In this document: in pieces, positions 36,290 through 46,920 of the stretch | Position numbering within the stretch: the first letter of the stretch is position 1 | Layout: every line of letters starts with the position of its first letter | Translations under genes and position numbers: made by a program | The notes under the pieces: model-generated | Databases searched by the model: none | What the model was told of the DNA's origin: nothing | Seen by the model: only the letters and a program-made list of their open reading frames with translations | Assembly: GCA_033980235.1 (NCBI GenBank) | Contig: CM067068.1 | Span: 32,521,046-32,585,045, forward strand | Length of the DNA stretch: 64,000 nt | Origin: Diadema setosum | Lineage: Eukaryota > Echinodermata > Echinoidea > Diadematoida > Diadematidae | Direction: 5' to 3'

Positions 36290-36698
36290 GTGAGTCAGCA
36301 TGAGACAGGTGTCACTTTTTTCTCCCCCTCAAAGATGTTGGAATTGATGATGGTGATGATGATTATAATGGTGATGATTATGATGATGGTTATGATGATG
36401 ATGACAGCGATTTCATGAAAATACTGCCAATTAATTTTAAACCACATGTAATCAGTGGTACCCTGTATCACACCTTAGCACTCCAATTCTTTTGTAAGGA
36501 AGTAACAGTATCATAAAGGAATAAGTACACTAGCCAGATGTGTTTCATTGAATATTCTCTGAGATTGCATATGAGAATAAAGTGGACAAAAATACATATT
36601 TTAAATGTGCCACTAAAATACATTATATAGATAATAATTTGTTGTCAATGACCAATTGATCAATGATTGTTTATGATGTTCTTTGTATATTTCAATAG
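36290..36698 (+). other. MGAT4: MGAT4-like short intron, 409 bp
   Basis: The only short intron in the window. It contains an imperfect GAT/GGT trinucleotide tract (36345-36406) and otherwise AT-rich sequence with no recognised element. Confidence 0.9.
36345..36406. repeat. Imperfect GAT trinucleotide repeat
   Basis: GATGATGGTGATGATGATTA-type sequence inside the 409-bp intron. Confidence 0.85.
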
Positions 36699-36774
36699 GT
36701 GGAGAACAAAACAAAACCTGGACTTCTCCTTTCTCATGCTGTACTGTAGATTGAGAGGGACCTATTATGTGCAG
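36699..36774 (+). CDS. MGAT4: MGAT4-like exon (WRTKQNLD block)
   Basis: 76-nt exon, acceptor TTCAATAG, donor CAG|GTAAGC. After the one-base codon completion it encodes [20 protein letters not shown] and then [13 protein letters not shown] is invariant in the family, and the exon stops immediately before the acidic motif that opens the next exon. Where vertebrate A/B enzymes have a M-Y-A-Q-E-K-G stretch this protein has LYCRLRG, a divergent but length-matched segment with an extra cysteine. It ends in phase 0. Confidence 0.94.
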
Positions 36775-36935
36775 GTAAGCATACACCACTACCCTCCTCT
36801 TCTTGTTAGTAACTATTGAAGTTGGATGCAATAAGTTTTGATTACAGTGGGAATGGAGCGTAAAGAATTGAAAGTGAATACCATCAGCCTGCCAAACAAG
36901 AAGATGAAGAAGGATCCTCTTCACATAAAGTCTTG

Positions 36936-37326
36936 TGCCCCATTTATACTCAAAGTTGGGCCCAGGAGTGCTCCGAAAGTGCTTCGACTTTATGCCCCTC
37001 TCGTCTGTTCATGGAGAGAATCACCGCTCGCCGAGACCACACGTGAAATGGCTGAAAGGGGTGTAACTATCATGGTGACCTTCGAGTGCGCTGGAACTTC
37101 TAACATACATACACATATGTGCAAGCACGTTCCACTTTTGGAGCGCTCCAAACATTGGTGACTGTTAATACAGAGTTTTGAGCATCTCAGAAACACTCCT
37201 GAGCAGAGCCTTGAGAGGGGTGTAACTTTGAGAGCACTCTTGGTCCGATTGTCTGTTCATACAGTTAACAGTGGTTCAAGAGCACTCCTAGAGCGCTCTA
37301 CATCTACATGTCCTGTATGAATGGGA
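36936..37326. mobile_element. Possible ~390-bp foldback element
   Basis: Left TGCCCCATTTATACTC and right TGTATGAATGGGATA are loosely inverse, and both sub-terminal regions carry AGGAGTGCTC/GAGCACTCCT and GAGCGCTC words. Two GAGGGGTGTAAC/AGGGGTGTAACT direct repeats lie inside. The fit is weak and no second copy is present. Confidence 0.4.
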
Positions 37327-37789
37327 TACGAGCGAGGTTAGCAAGGGTGCATCCCGCCACTTCTCAATCAGTGCTGCAGACGTCAGTGTCGCAACTCGCG
37401 ACTACGTTTCTGTAGGGGCAGCGCAATAAAGAAATTAAAAAAAAGAGTGGAACGTCCCTTGTTCTCTTGGGTTATCTATGTGGAACTTCTTTTTTGCAAA
37501 TATTACAAATGTTTGCACGGATTGCTGCACAAAAGGTGCACCTGTCACAGATGTCTGAAGGAAGTTTCATGCTTCATGTGGGAAAATAAGACATTGGGTC
37601 AAAGGTCATGGGATCAGATGTACTACTGTAACTCGCTCCCAAACTTTGTGGGGTAATGTATTAGGTGTAAGATCATCAAGCTGCAAAAAACAAAAACAAA
37701 CAAACAAACAAACTGTGCCTTCAAAGCTCTTCCATTATGCTTTTTGTAGAAAAGATAATGTGGCTACATTGTATATTATGGTCAATCTG

Positions 37790-37915
37790 TCCATATCTAT
37801 CTACCTATTTTAACTTCCTGTCTAAATTTGTACATAATTATCTATCTGTCTATCTAGATGTATCTCTATCTGTCTATCCAGCTGTATATCGATCTGTCTA
37901 CCTACACATAGTATC
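37790..37915. repeat. Interrupted TCTA/TGTC-type microsatellite
   Basis: Degenerate CTATCTGTCTATC words over about 125 bp. Confidence 0.8.
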
Positions 37916-40095
37916 TATAACTACCAGCTATTAGCCCTTATGTCTGTCTGAGATATCTATCTTACCATCTTTCAATGAAAAAGAGGAGATAGTATTGAAA
38001 CCTACATTGTACAGTCTCAGTGAATATCCCATATCAGTTGGTCATGCCTGTGATATCTGGGTATGTTGCGTAGATATATATCTTTAAAGCTATATTTTCT
38101 CCCGTCTTTGTAGTAAAAAGATATACCTGGTTTGAATGAAAGGATTCTGTTCTTTTTCTGTGATTTGCATGGTGGCTGTGGCTGTTAAATGTAGGGAACA
38201 TCCCTCCCGGATTACTAAGAAAGAGACACTGTGATTTCTTGGAATGAAACAAAGTATGGTATGAGAAAATGTTGATTGTCGGAGGGCTCACATGAATTTG
38301 TGATTGAGTCCTGAACTTTGTTTGCAATAAATCCCAATTGTGAGGAGTGGGCATGCAAAATAATCTAGTGGTCTGAGGAAGAGCAGAGTTTGCAATACCC
38401 AACCTTTTGAAGAAGATACTAGAAAAGAGTATAGCATGGCAAATAAGACATTTGTGAAGGATGGAGCTGCACATCTGTGAAGAGGGCAAGACTTTGATGA
38501 AGGAACTTGATGACAGTTCTGCTTAGTTTCAGTGGTTGCCACGTGATCATCTGTCCAGATCATTTGCTGAGGTAGACTGCACTTTACTCCGCAAGGAAAG
38601 TGCAGTTAACACAGTTTTCAAAGCTCTCTTCTTTTGAGGCAGTAATGTGTGCACCATTCATACCAAGTGGTACTGGATTGTGCTGTCAAAGAAGTTTTTT
38701 TTTTTCTCCTCTTGTCGCAGTCAGATAGCTTGGATTCATGAGGAGAACTCGTGGCCGAGTATGAGTCAGGCCAATTCCAGCCGATTAGGATGTTGACTGA
38801 GACCTTGTCATGTGAATGTGTGTTTGCTCAAGCTTTTTACACAGCATTCGAGACTCCTCGCCTTCCCCTTTCCGGTCTCTAACGAGAGAGCAAAATCTCT
38901 GCCGACTGTCGAGAGGCGGAAAACGCCGCGGTTCCCCCGGCCCGTGTTTGCCGACGGTAATTAGGCCGATTCGTCTTAACGTGGCCATTCTGGCGGACAA
39001 GGGGCAGGCAGTTGTGCCGGTTTTCCATCGTCTTTCATGACCGACTTCTCTTGCGAAAGACACACATTTGTCCGGCTGCTTGGTTGTGGATCGGAAGGCA
39101 TACATGCTCTATCAATGTCATTTGAGCAGGTGATTTGAGGACGTCAGCAACATTTTCTTTTTTTTTTTATTTAATCGGTCTTTCAGTGCACTACAATGCC
39201 TGCATTTGGTGGAAATGCAAATTTCAAATTCTTCTCTTTTTTTTTTCAAACAGATTCTGTTCACTGTGTAGACACTATAGACGATGTGCACGTACAATCT
39301 TCACCCCTAAGTTCGCTTACGATTTATATTCCCTCATAAGTGTATATTTTGAAAAATACATAGATGATTCACATTAGAGCTTATTGATAAACAAGTACAT
39401 GTACTAAACTTTTTCAATTGTCTTGACATGAATGGCATACAAGCATAGATAGAAAAAAAATGGTATCAGGGATTTTTTTTTTTTGTCTTGTTCTTTTTTT
39501 TTTTTATCTGGTTGCACATTGGTGAGGTTCAGTGCTATACATGTAATTCTGTTATCACTCTACTCATATACCACAAACAAATATTTCAACCATGTAAATG
39601 CATGAACTCTTACTGATTCTTTTTTTCCGTCAAAGTTTCAGTTGGTGTGTCTATGCTGCAATTCACAAGTTTACGTACTGTGCAGCACTTTGAATTCTTA
39701 CGCTAGCGCAACTCACGTCTTTGCACTTCTCCTTTTTCGACAACAGCCGGTCGAGCTCGTTCTTTTATTTCCCTTCTCATCCCTGTCCTCCTCTTTCGGA
39801 AGCCCACAGAGACACTTGATTTATTCTTTTTATTGTGTTGTGTGTGTTCTATGTCTTTCTCTGACGATGCTTCTGAACGTTCTCACTTACCTTATTCTGC
39901 TCTTTCTCGTTCCACGTTCTTCTCCTCAGCGATCTCCTGCTTATCGTGATTTTGACGCCATTTATACCTGTAGATTACTCCAGTGTTTTGCCTCTTTCTG
40001 GCGACTGGTTATTTTCTTGTATCATCCACTTATTTATGACATCCTAGCTTTGTTGACATCGCAGACTTTTATAATCTCGTCTCGTACCTTTAATC

Positions 40096-43000
40096 ATGGC
40101 TAATTTTTGTAATGCTCCATTTTATTCCGTATCGAATGATGACTTTTTTGAATTGTTTAGGAACACTAGGTTAGACTCTGACCCAGTTAGTGGGCTAACC
40201 AGTACAGGAATCACCCCTTATGATGATTTTGTTACCGATACCCTGAATACAGGAGCAAATGAATTGCCTCATGATTTTAGTAATGATTTCACTCAAAATA
40301 TGTCATGCAATTATATTACAGTAAATCAATACAAAGATATGATTCATAACTTCTCTGAGGATACGTTTTCTTTGTTACACTTAAATATTAGGAGTTTAAA
40401 TAAACATTTTGATGATTTAAAGTACTTATTAGAATCTGATGAAAGTCAATCGTTATCGGTTATTGGATTAAGTGAAACATGGTTAACTTCTAATGCAGAA
40501 AATTCCTTTGCAATTGATGGTTACGATTTATTTGTTAATAATAGGCCTGATAAGAATGGTGGGGGTGTTGCATTGTACATATCATGTTCCTTTGAAACTA
40601 TTGTCCATCAAGATATTTCTAGAATGGACGAAACGGTTGAATCTTTGTTTATAGAAATTCTCATCCCAGGATGTAAAAATCTTATGTTAGGCATTGTATA
40701 CAGACCTCCTAATTCAAACGCTAATGATTTTTTAACCTATTATTCAGATTTGGCAAATTCACACGTTTTCCGAAATAAGGATTGCTTTTTACTCGGCGAT
40801 TTCAATATTGATTTGCTGAAATCTGAGCATGATAATATCTCTAGTGATTTTCTTCACACACTTCTATCCTCATCCTTTCTTCCGCTCATTTCCAAACCCA
40901 CACGTATTACAGATCGTTCTGCCACCCTCATTGATAACCTTTTTTGTAATATTCTACCCCTCCCCGATTCTTTCATAATTCTTTCAGATATGACTGATCA
41001 TTTTCCAATAATGACTTATTTTACTCTTAAAACTTCATCTAATATTAAACCTCCTTCATTTCTTTTGTTTAGTCGTAGAGTTTCACCCGAAAAGTTAGCT
41101 AGTTTTGATGTGGCTCTCGAGAATGCTGACTGGTCAGGAGTGTTTGGCAGCGATGATATCAATATATCTTTTCATAATTTTATGGAAATATTCAATCATC
41201 ATTTAGATGATATAATTCCAAAACAAAAAAATAAAACAGATTACAAAAAAACACCCAGGTTACCTTGGATCTCAAAATCAATCCTTCGTTCAATTAATAG
41301 GAAAAATCGTTTGTATTATAAATATAAGTTGGAAAAAACTGAGCGATCGAAGAATAGATATACATCATACAAAAATACTTTGACAATGATTTTACGTTCT
41401 GAAAAGAAGAGATATTACTTTAAGCAATTCTCGAGATATAGGTTTGACATGAAAAATACTTGGAAAGTTTTAAAACAGGCCATGAATGTTCCGAGTAAAA
41501 ACTCTGACATTGACAAAATTAAAATGAATGATGAATTGATTAATGATTCTCTTCATATTGCAAATATTTTTAATTCCTATTTTTCAGAAATAGGTGAAAA
41601 CTATGCTCAAACTATTCCTGCAACAGAAACTCATTTTACTGAATTTTTAGGCCAGCGCAACTCTGATTCCATATTTTTTACACCGACTAATAGATTTGAA
41701 ATTATTGATATAGTTTCCTCTTTTGAGAACAAACGAAGTTCTGGTTATGATGAGATAGATAATTTTATACTTAAGGGTGTTATTTCCTCGATTGCTGATC
41801 CACTTGTTCATATATTTAATTTGTCAATTTTTAACGGTGTGTTTCCCGATAAAATGAAATTGGCTAAAGTAATACCAATATTTAAGAAAGGCGATAAACT
41901 TGTAGTCAGCAATTATCGCCCAATTTCATTATTGTCCTCACTGTCTAAGGTTTTAGAAAAACTTATTTATCAGAGAATGATCAATTTTTTGAAGGTACAT
42001 GAAGTTTTTACGAACTCTCAGTTTGGTTTTCGTGAAAAACATAGTACTTCGCATGCTCTTTTATATTTCGTTGATAGAGTAGTTCATGCCATTGATAATC
42101 ATTCCCATTTAGTTAGTATTTTCTTGGACTTCTCCAAGGCCTTCGACACCATCAATCATGACATTTTACTTTATAAATTATCGCATTATGGAGTACGTGG
42201 GAAGGCCTTGGAGTGGTTCAAGAGTTATTTAGTCGATAGAAAGCAATTTGTTACAATTAAAAATAATGATTCAGTTATCAGAGAAGTTAAATGTGGCGTC
42301 CCACAGGGAAGTATTTTAGGGCCGTTATTGTTCATTATCTATATAAATGATTTTTGTCGCGTATCTGATGATCTCTCTTTTATTCATTTCGCAGATGATA
42401 CAAATGTATTTTTCGCCCATAACGATATTGATTTTCTCGTTCACAAAATCAATATTGAATTGAATAAAGTGACAAACTGGGTCAGAGCTAACAAGTTATC
42501 ACTCAATGCTCAAAAAACGAAATATATGATTTTTAGTAATACTGTTGATAGTTTAAACACAAATATAGTTTTAGATGATTCTCATCTACAAAGAGTATCA
42601 AATATTAAATTCTTGGGGGTCATTGTGGATGATAAACTTTCCTGGAAATCACATGTTGATAATATTTGTAACATAATATCGCGTAATATAGGTGTTATAA
42701 ATAGATTGAAATTTTATATTCCACAAAAAATATTACTTATGTTATATTCGTCGTTAATATTGCCTCATTTGAATTATGGAGTTTTAGTTTGGGGCAACAC
42801 GCATCAGAATTTATTTGAAAGAGTGTCCCTCTTGCAAAAGAAAGCCCTCCGCGTTATCTGCCATTCCCCTGTACGTTCTCATACAAACACGTTGTTTGCC
42901 TCTAGCAAGCTCTTAAAAATTAAAGATCTGTTTTTGTATAATTTAGGCCAATTTATGTACAATTATTGCAACAATTTGCTTCCATCTATTTTTGATTCTA

Positions 43001-43227
43001 TGTTCCTCAAAAACCAATCATTTCATGAATATCCCACTAGGCGTTCCAATGAATTTCATTTACCCCTTTTACGCACGATCCTTGCTAAAAATACACTTAT
43101 TTATATAGGCCCAAATTATTGGAACTCTTTGAATCATGATATAAAAAACGCCCCATCTATATATTCTTTCAAGAGGAGACTGAAGTCCTTTCTATTGCAA
43201 TCGTATGACTCTACAGTACTGAACTAG
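40096..43227 (+). CDS. LINE endonuclease/reverse transcriptase polyprotein, 1043 aa
   Basis: Uninterrupted ORF, here started at the first ATG (40096). An exonuclease-endonuclease-phosphatase domain covers about residues 90-310: LHLNIRSLN (N97), LSETWL (E127), VYRPP (201-205), LLGDFNIDL (D235, N237) and SDMTDHFP (D301, H302). These are the family's catalytic and metal/DNA-contact positions and all are present. The reverse transcriptase spans about 575-850: NYRPISLL (607-613), FLDFSKAFDTINHD (catalytic D678), CGVPQGSILGPLLF (733-746) and FADDTNVF (D767, D768). A C-terminal region ends with YSFKRRLKSFLL, a tail typical of CR1/L2 relatives. No stop or frameshift breaks it, so the copy is young or selected. 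It would nick target DNA and prime reverse transcription of its own RNA. No ORF1-like nucleic-acid-binding protein is evident upstream. Confidence 0.95.
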   Translation: MANFCNAPFYSVSNDDFFELFRNTRLDSDPVSGLTSTGITPYDDFVTDTLNTGANELPHDFSNDFTQNMSCNYITVNQYKDMIHNFSEDTFSLLHLNIRSLNKHFDDLKYLLESDESQSLSVIGLSETWLTSNAENSFAIDGYDLFVNNRPDKNGGGVALYISCSFETIVHQDISRMDETVESLFIEILIPGCKNLMLGIVYRPPNSNANDFLTYYSDLANSHVFRNKDCFLLGDFNIDLLKSEHDNISSDFLHTLLSSSFLPLISKPTRITDRSATLIDNLFCNILPLPDSFIILSDMTDHFPIMTYFTLKTSSNIKPPSFLLFSRRVSPEKLASFDVALENADWSGVFGSDDINISFHNFMEIFNHHLDDIIPKQKNKTDYKKTPRLPWISKSILRSINRKNRLYYKYKLEKTERSKNRYTSYKNTLTMILRSEKKRYYFKQFSRYRFDMKNTWKVLKQAMNVPSKNSDIDKIKMNDELINDSLHIANIFNSYFSEIGENYAQTIPATETHFTEFLGQRNSDSIFFTPTNRFEIIDIVSSFENKRSSGYDEIDNFILKGVISSIADPLVHIFNLSIFNGVFPDKMKLAKVIPIFKKGDKLVVSNYRPISLLSSLSKVLEKLIYQRMINFLKVHEVFTNSQFGFREKHSTSHALLYFVDRVVHAIDNHSHLVSIFLDFSKAFDTINHDILLYKLSHYGVRGKALEWFKSYLVDRKQFVTIKNNDSVIREVKCGVPQGSILGPLLFIIYINDFCRVSDDLSFIHFADDTNVFFAHNDIDFLVHKINIELNKVTNWVRANKLSLNAQKTKYMIFSNTVDSLNTNIVLDDSHLQRVSNIKFLGVIVDDKLSWKSHVDNICNIISRNIGVINRLKFYIPQKILLMLYSSLILPHLNYGVLVWGNTHQNLFERVSLLQKKALRVICHSPVRSHTNTLFASSKLLKIKDLFLYNLGQFMYNYCNNLLPSIFDSMFLKNQSFHEYPTRRSNEFHLPLLRTILAKNTLIYIGPNYWNSLNHDIKNAPSIYSFKRRLKSFLLQSYDSTVLN

Positions 43228-43983
43228 CCATTTGGCCTTCTTTCTCACTTACTGACTTAATTACCTTTTTTCCTCTTTGAAGAATAAATTGTATTCTTTT
43301 TAGTGGATGTCTGCTGCCATCTACGCTATCGCCCAAAGCGTCAAAGACTTGAATTTCTATCTTACTCCTGTTCATACGTCCCTTCATTTCCTTGCTTTTC
43401 TCCTTTCAGGCGTTACAATATCACTTTTTTTTTCTCCACAACTATCATCTGTTTCTCTTGACATGCTTCTGTCGGAGATCGCTGTCTCTGTTGTGCATTT
43501 TCGTTTGCTATTTTGTCTTCTGTTTGTTAGTCTTGTCCATTCCGTTTTGTCCCGTACAACCTTTTCTTCAGTAGTTGTTTCGTTGTCTATAGTCTTTTTC
43601 TATGTTTGTTCGCGTCTATGAAAGTAAATGTATTTATCTGTGAATCTAATTCTTAGTGGGCTTCCAGACTTCTTCTTCTTCTTTTTTTTTTTCTTTTTTC
43701 CTTTTGTATTTATGATGCTTCAATTAATCTTCCCACTGATGTTATTTTTCCAGAGGGGCCCACATTCTACAAGCTCTGTCTTTTTAGTGGGTCTCTCCAT
43801 TTTTCGCACTTTAAGCAAAGTTATACATGTACTTCATTTCGATCACTTCTGTTTCTTTCTTTACAACAATGTATAATTACTATAAGGTCCTCAATTGTTG
43901 TACATTCTTTTCAATACATAATATTCTGTTTACCTTATTCTCTGTTGTCAAAAGAAGTGTAACTTATGTTTTGTCGGAAAATG

Positions 43984-43989
43984 AAATAA
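43984..43989 (+). promoter_or_regulatory. AATAAA polyadenylation signal at LINE 3' end
   Basis: Canonical hexamer 38 bp or less from the LINE terminus, in sense with the host gene. It would serve the LINE transcript; it could also terminate host pre-mRNA early inside the 18-kb intron. Function is inferred from the hexamer and position only. Confidence 0.5.
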
Positions 43990-46549
43990 ACTTTGAATTG
44001 AAAAAAAAAATTGAATTGAAATAGGTCAGATGTAAATGTGACTTCCTAATGAACATTAAGTGCTCTTAATACTCGGCAGAAAGGGCAATGACCTTTTACA
44101 AATCATTCTTGACATTTCTTTTCATTTTTTCATAGGTATTTATTCTGCATACTTCGGATAAAACATTGAGTCACCCTAAAGACTTCCATCCTGTCCAGTA
44201 TCATCTCTTTTCTGCTGTCATTCTGGAAAAGTCAAAAGAGTCTTAAACAATGTTTGCACCCTTGTCTTTGAGGCACTCCCTGTGAGAATGATGCTGTAAC
44301 ATAGGATCTATGGTATGAAATGGAACCAAATCAGATCTGACCTTATCATGGAAATTCAACAGTTTGCAAAATTTGTGTTTTTGTTTTGAAGTGGGATTTT
44401 TTTTTTTTTTTTTTGGGGGGGGGGTTCTTTTTTTGTGTGTTCGTATATGTGTCTATGCTGTGTAGATAACAGTGACACCTGAGAAAATGGGCTTGTGTGT
44501 GGTTATGGCCACATGGTATTTTGTGCAGAAATTGTTTCTGCTGTGTGCCAGGCTACTGATAGCCTGTTGAAATCCTCGGCCGGAGCTACACCACCAATGG
44601 AATGGGAGCTGCCTCCCCCGGCAGATTTGACGAGATCAAATCCAAATTATTACCCGGTGTCGACAGAGAGAAAATTAGATGTGCATCTTGTAGCCCTGTT
44701 CGTACAGGGTGAAAGAGCTTTCTATGCCATTTGTTTGTTGATTGTTTTGTTTTCTTCTTGTAATAGGGGAGGGTAGGGGGTTAGGGAATGAGGAATACTT
44801 TTTTGATGATCTCTCGATGATCAAGGAAGATTTTGTCCTTGAACTTCAGGAGGAACGGCGCTCCATTTTTCATAGGGGGGAAAGGAAAGAGGGAATTTGA
44901 TAGGACTTTCTTTAGTTTGATTGCATCTTGATGATAGGAAGAGGCTCTCTTTGATGACCTAGTAACTATTGTTCCTCTTTCTTTGGGGTGATGAGATGAT
45001 AGGGGATAAAATATGTTATTAATGTATATTTGGGGATGGTAGAGGTGTACCTCTTTTATGACCTCTATAGAGTATTTGGCTTGTTATATTTTTGGCATGG
45101 ATCAAACTCATTTGATGAGATGCTTTGATCAGTACTCGTGTGTACTGAACTTGTGTTTTTTTTTTTTTATAGATAATTAATTGAATGGGACTTTCATGGT
45201 TTGTAACAATATCATTTCTGCTTCCTCAAATCTCGTAAAATAATCATGGTCTGAATTTGGAGTTATTCCATTCACAGTCTTTTAATGACAATACGGAATT
45301 GTACATTTGGTTTCTTTCATGCAATCAAAGAAAATTTTAGCTCATATTCAAGTGTTTGAAAGTTCAAATAAACAATGCTCTTTGTAAGATATCATAGAAC
45401 ACTCAGAAGTAAAAGCATACCAGAATATACAACTACCTTGCATCGTTGCTTAGATTAACACAAATGTTGTTTTTTTTCCTTGTAAGGGCCTGTCATATAC
45501 ACTAATCTATATATACACATAAAGAACTTTTCAATTGTATCGATGCTGTAGATATTTTTTCAAATGATTAACAGTCTTCTCTTAAAGTAACCTCAGGCTT
45601 AATGCAATATTTGGTAGATTGAGATTTTCCCAATCCATCTTTGAGAAGTGTATACTGTTCAAAGTAGGTCTTCGACGGATTCACATCGCTGCATAGACTT
45701 GCCCTTTAAGTGCATCGATCCATCATTTGCAAATACCAGGCACTGAATGAGAGTGGAGTGGAATTAAACTCATTTGGATTGAAAGCGATGACTCATGTAT
45801 AAAGAAATATCACACAACATTCTCGAATTCACCAGCCAGAATGTGGGTTTTTACCCTGATTGATTCGATGCCAGAAAAAAAAAAAATCTGCAGGTAATGG
45901 GTAGATGGCTGAAGCCTTTAAAGTCTCATCTCTTCCCGCTAATCTTGGATGTGGGGATGATAAGAGCGCTAAAAGTCATCATAGACTGATTACATGAACC
46001 AGAGCACTCCAAGCCTCCCTGATATTGCAGGAGCCTCCCTGAAAACTGTAAAGAATAAAAATCCCTTCATGTCCTGCCAAGAGAATCTAAAATTGCTTCC
46101 GTAAGTTGGGAAGTATTTTCGCTTATCGAGATGCATTTAACACACGAGCATCTCCCTGAGTTGCTATTTTGAATCTCCCCGACTTTGATACATTAGTGTT
46201 GGCAGCCCTGCATGAGTATGACTGGAACGAACATTGTCCACATTTTTTTCCCCTGTGACTGCTATCTTTCTGTTTATAGCAGGACAAGAATAACACATAC
46301 TTTCTGTAAGAAAACATGAAAGCAACTCACGACCTCAGCGGGTTAATCTGGTCAAAAAGGTCACAAGACTATGTGCAAGGCATAATGTGCACCATGTGTC
46401 TCCTAGATCCCTACCCCCACTTCCACCTCCGCACACAACGGCATCAGCTCAGATTACAAGTGTGCAACAGGAACTTGAACTTGAGCTTGAACTTGGGAGT
46501 TTCACCAGCAACATGACTGTTCTCATTGTATGGGCTCTCAAGGAAGCTA

Positions 46550-46920
46550 AATAAAGCCACTGTTAACTATTGGGAGTAGTGATTTAAGAAAAAATGAAAT
46601 CACATTTGATGCAGATGTGTATAGTTCAGTTGTATCACAGAACATCCTACTGTATGAACATTTGGCAATAAAGCCACAAATGTAAGGAGATATCACTTTT
46701 TTTTTCAATAAACCATAACTATACACAGTTTATTCTAGAAATGATTTTAATCAAAGTATTGTTCACATTTTTTATATTTAACAACATTTAATATTGATTA
46801 TACTGATTAACATTTTTACAGTGGTTGTTTCTATCCCTAACTCTCATTTTAGAAATATTTTAAAACACTATAGCTGTTTCCTTTTTTTTTAATCTGCAAA
46901 TGATAAATAGTGGCTTTAAA
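46550..46920 (-). mobile_element. ~370-bp palindrome-ended element, copy 2
   Basis: Ends AATAAAGCCACTGTTAACTA and inverse-type GATAAATAGTGGCTTTAA. Minus-strand reading is colinear with 11806-12175. Confidence 0.78.

Larger units (their letters stand above)
39630..44023 (+). mobile_element. CR1/L2-type LINE, apparently full length
   Basis: Non-LTR retrotransposon in the same orientation as the host gene. A pyrimidine-rich leader of about 460 bp precedes a single long ORF (40096-43227). A pyrimidine-rich 3' UTR of about 800 bp ends with ATGAAATAAACTTTGAATTG, an A-run and TTGAATTGAAA. The end thus looks like a short TTGAA-type repeat with an AATAAA signal at 43984-43989 rather than a long poly(A), as is common in CR1/L2 relatives. 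The 5' limit is uncertain because truncation can not be excluded without another copy, and no clear target-site duplication was seen. Domain order (AP endonuclease then reverse transcriptase, no restriction-like endonuclease) and motif style place it in the Jockey superfamily; the exact clade needs a phylogeny. Confidence 0.88.

Noticed and set aside
38034..38563. Minus-strand ORFs of 151 and 91 codons
   Set aside because: No similarity to known domains; average length for AT-balanced random sequence and composition like flanking intron.
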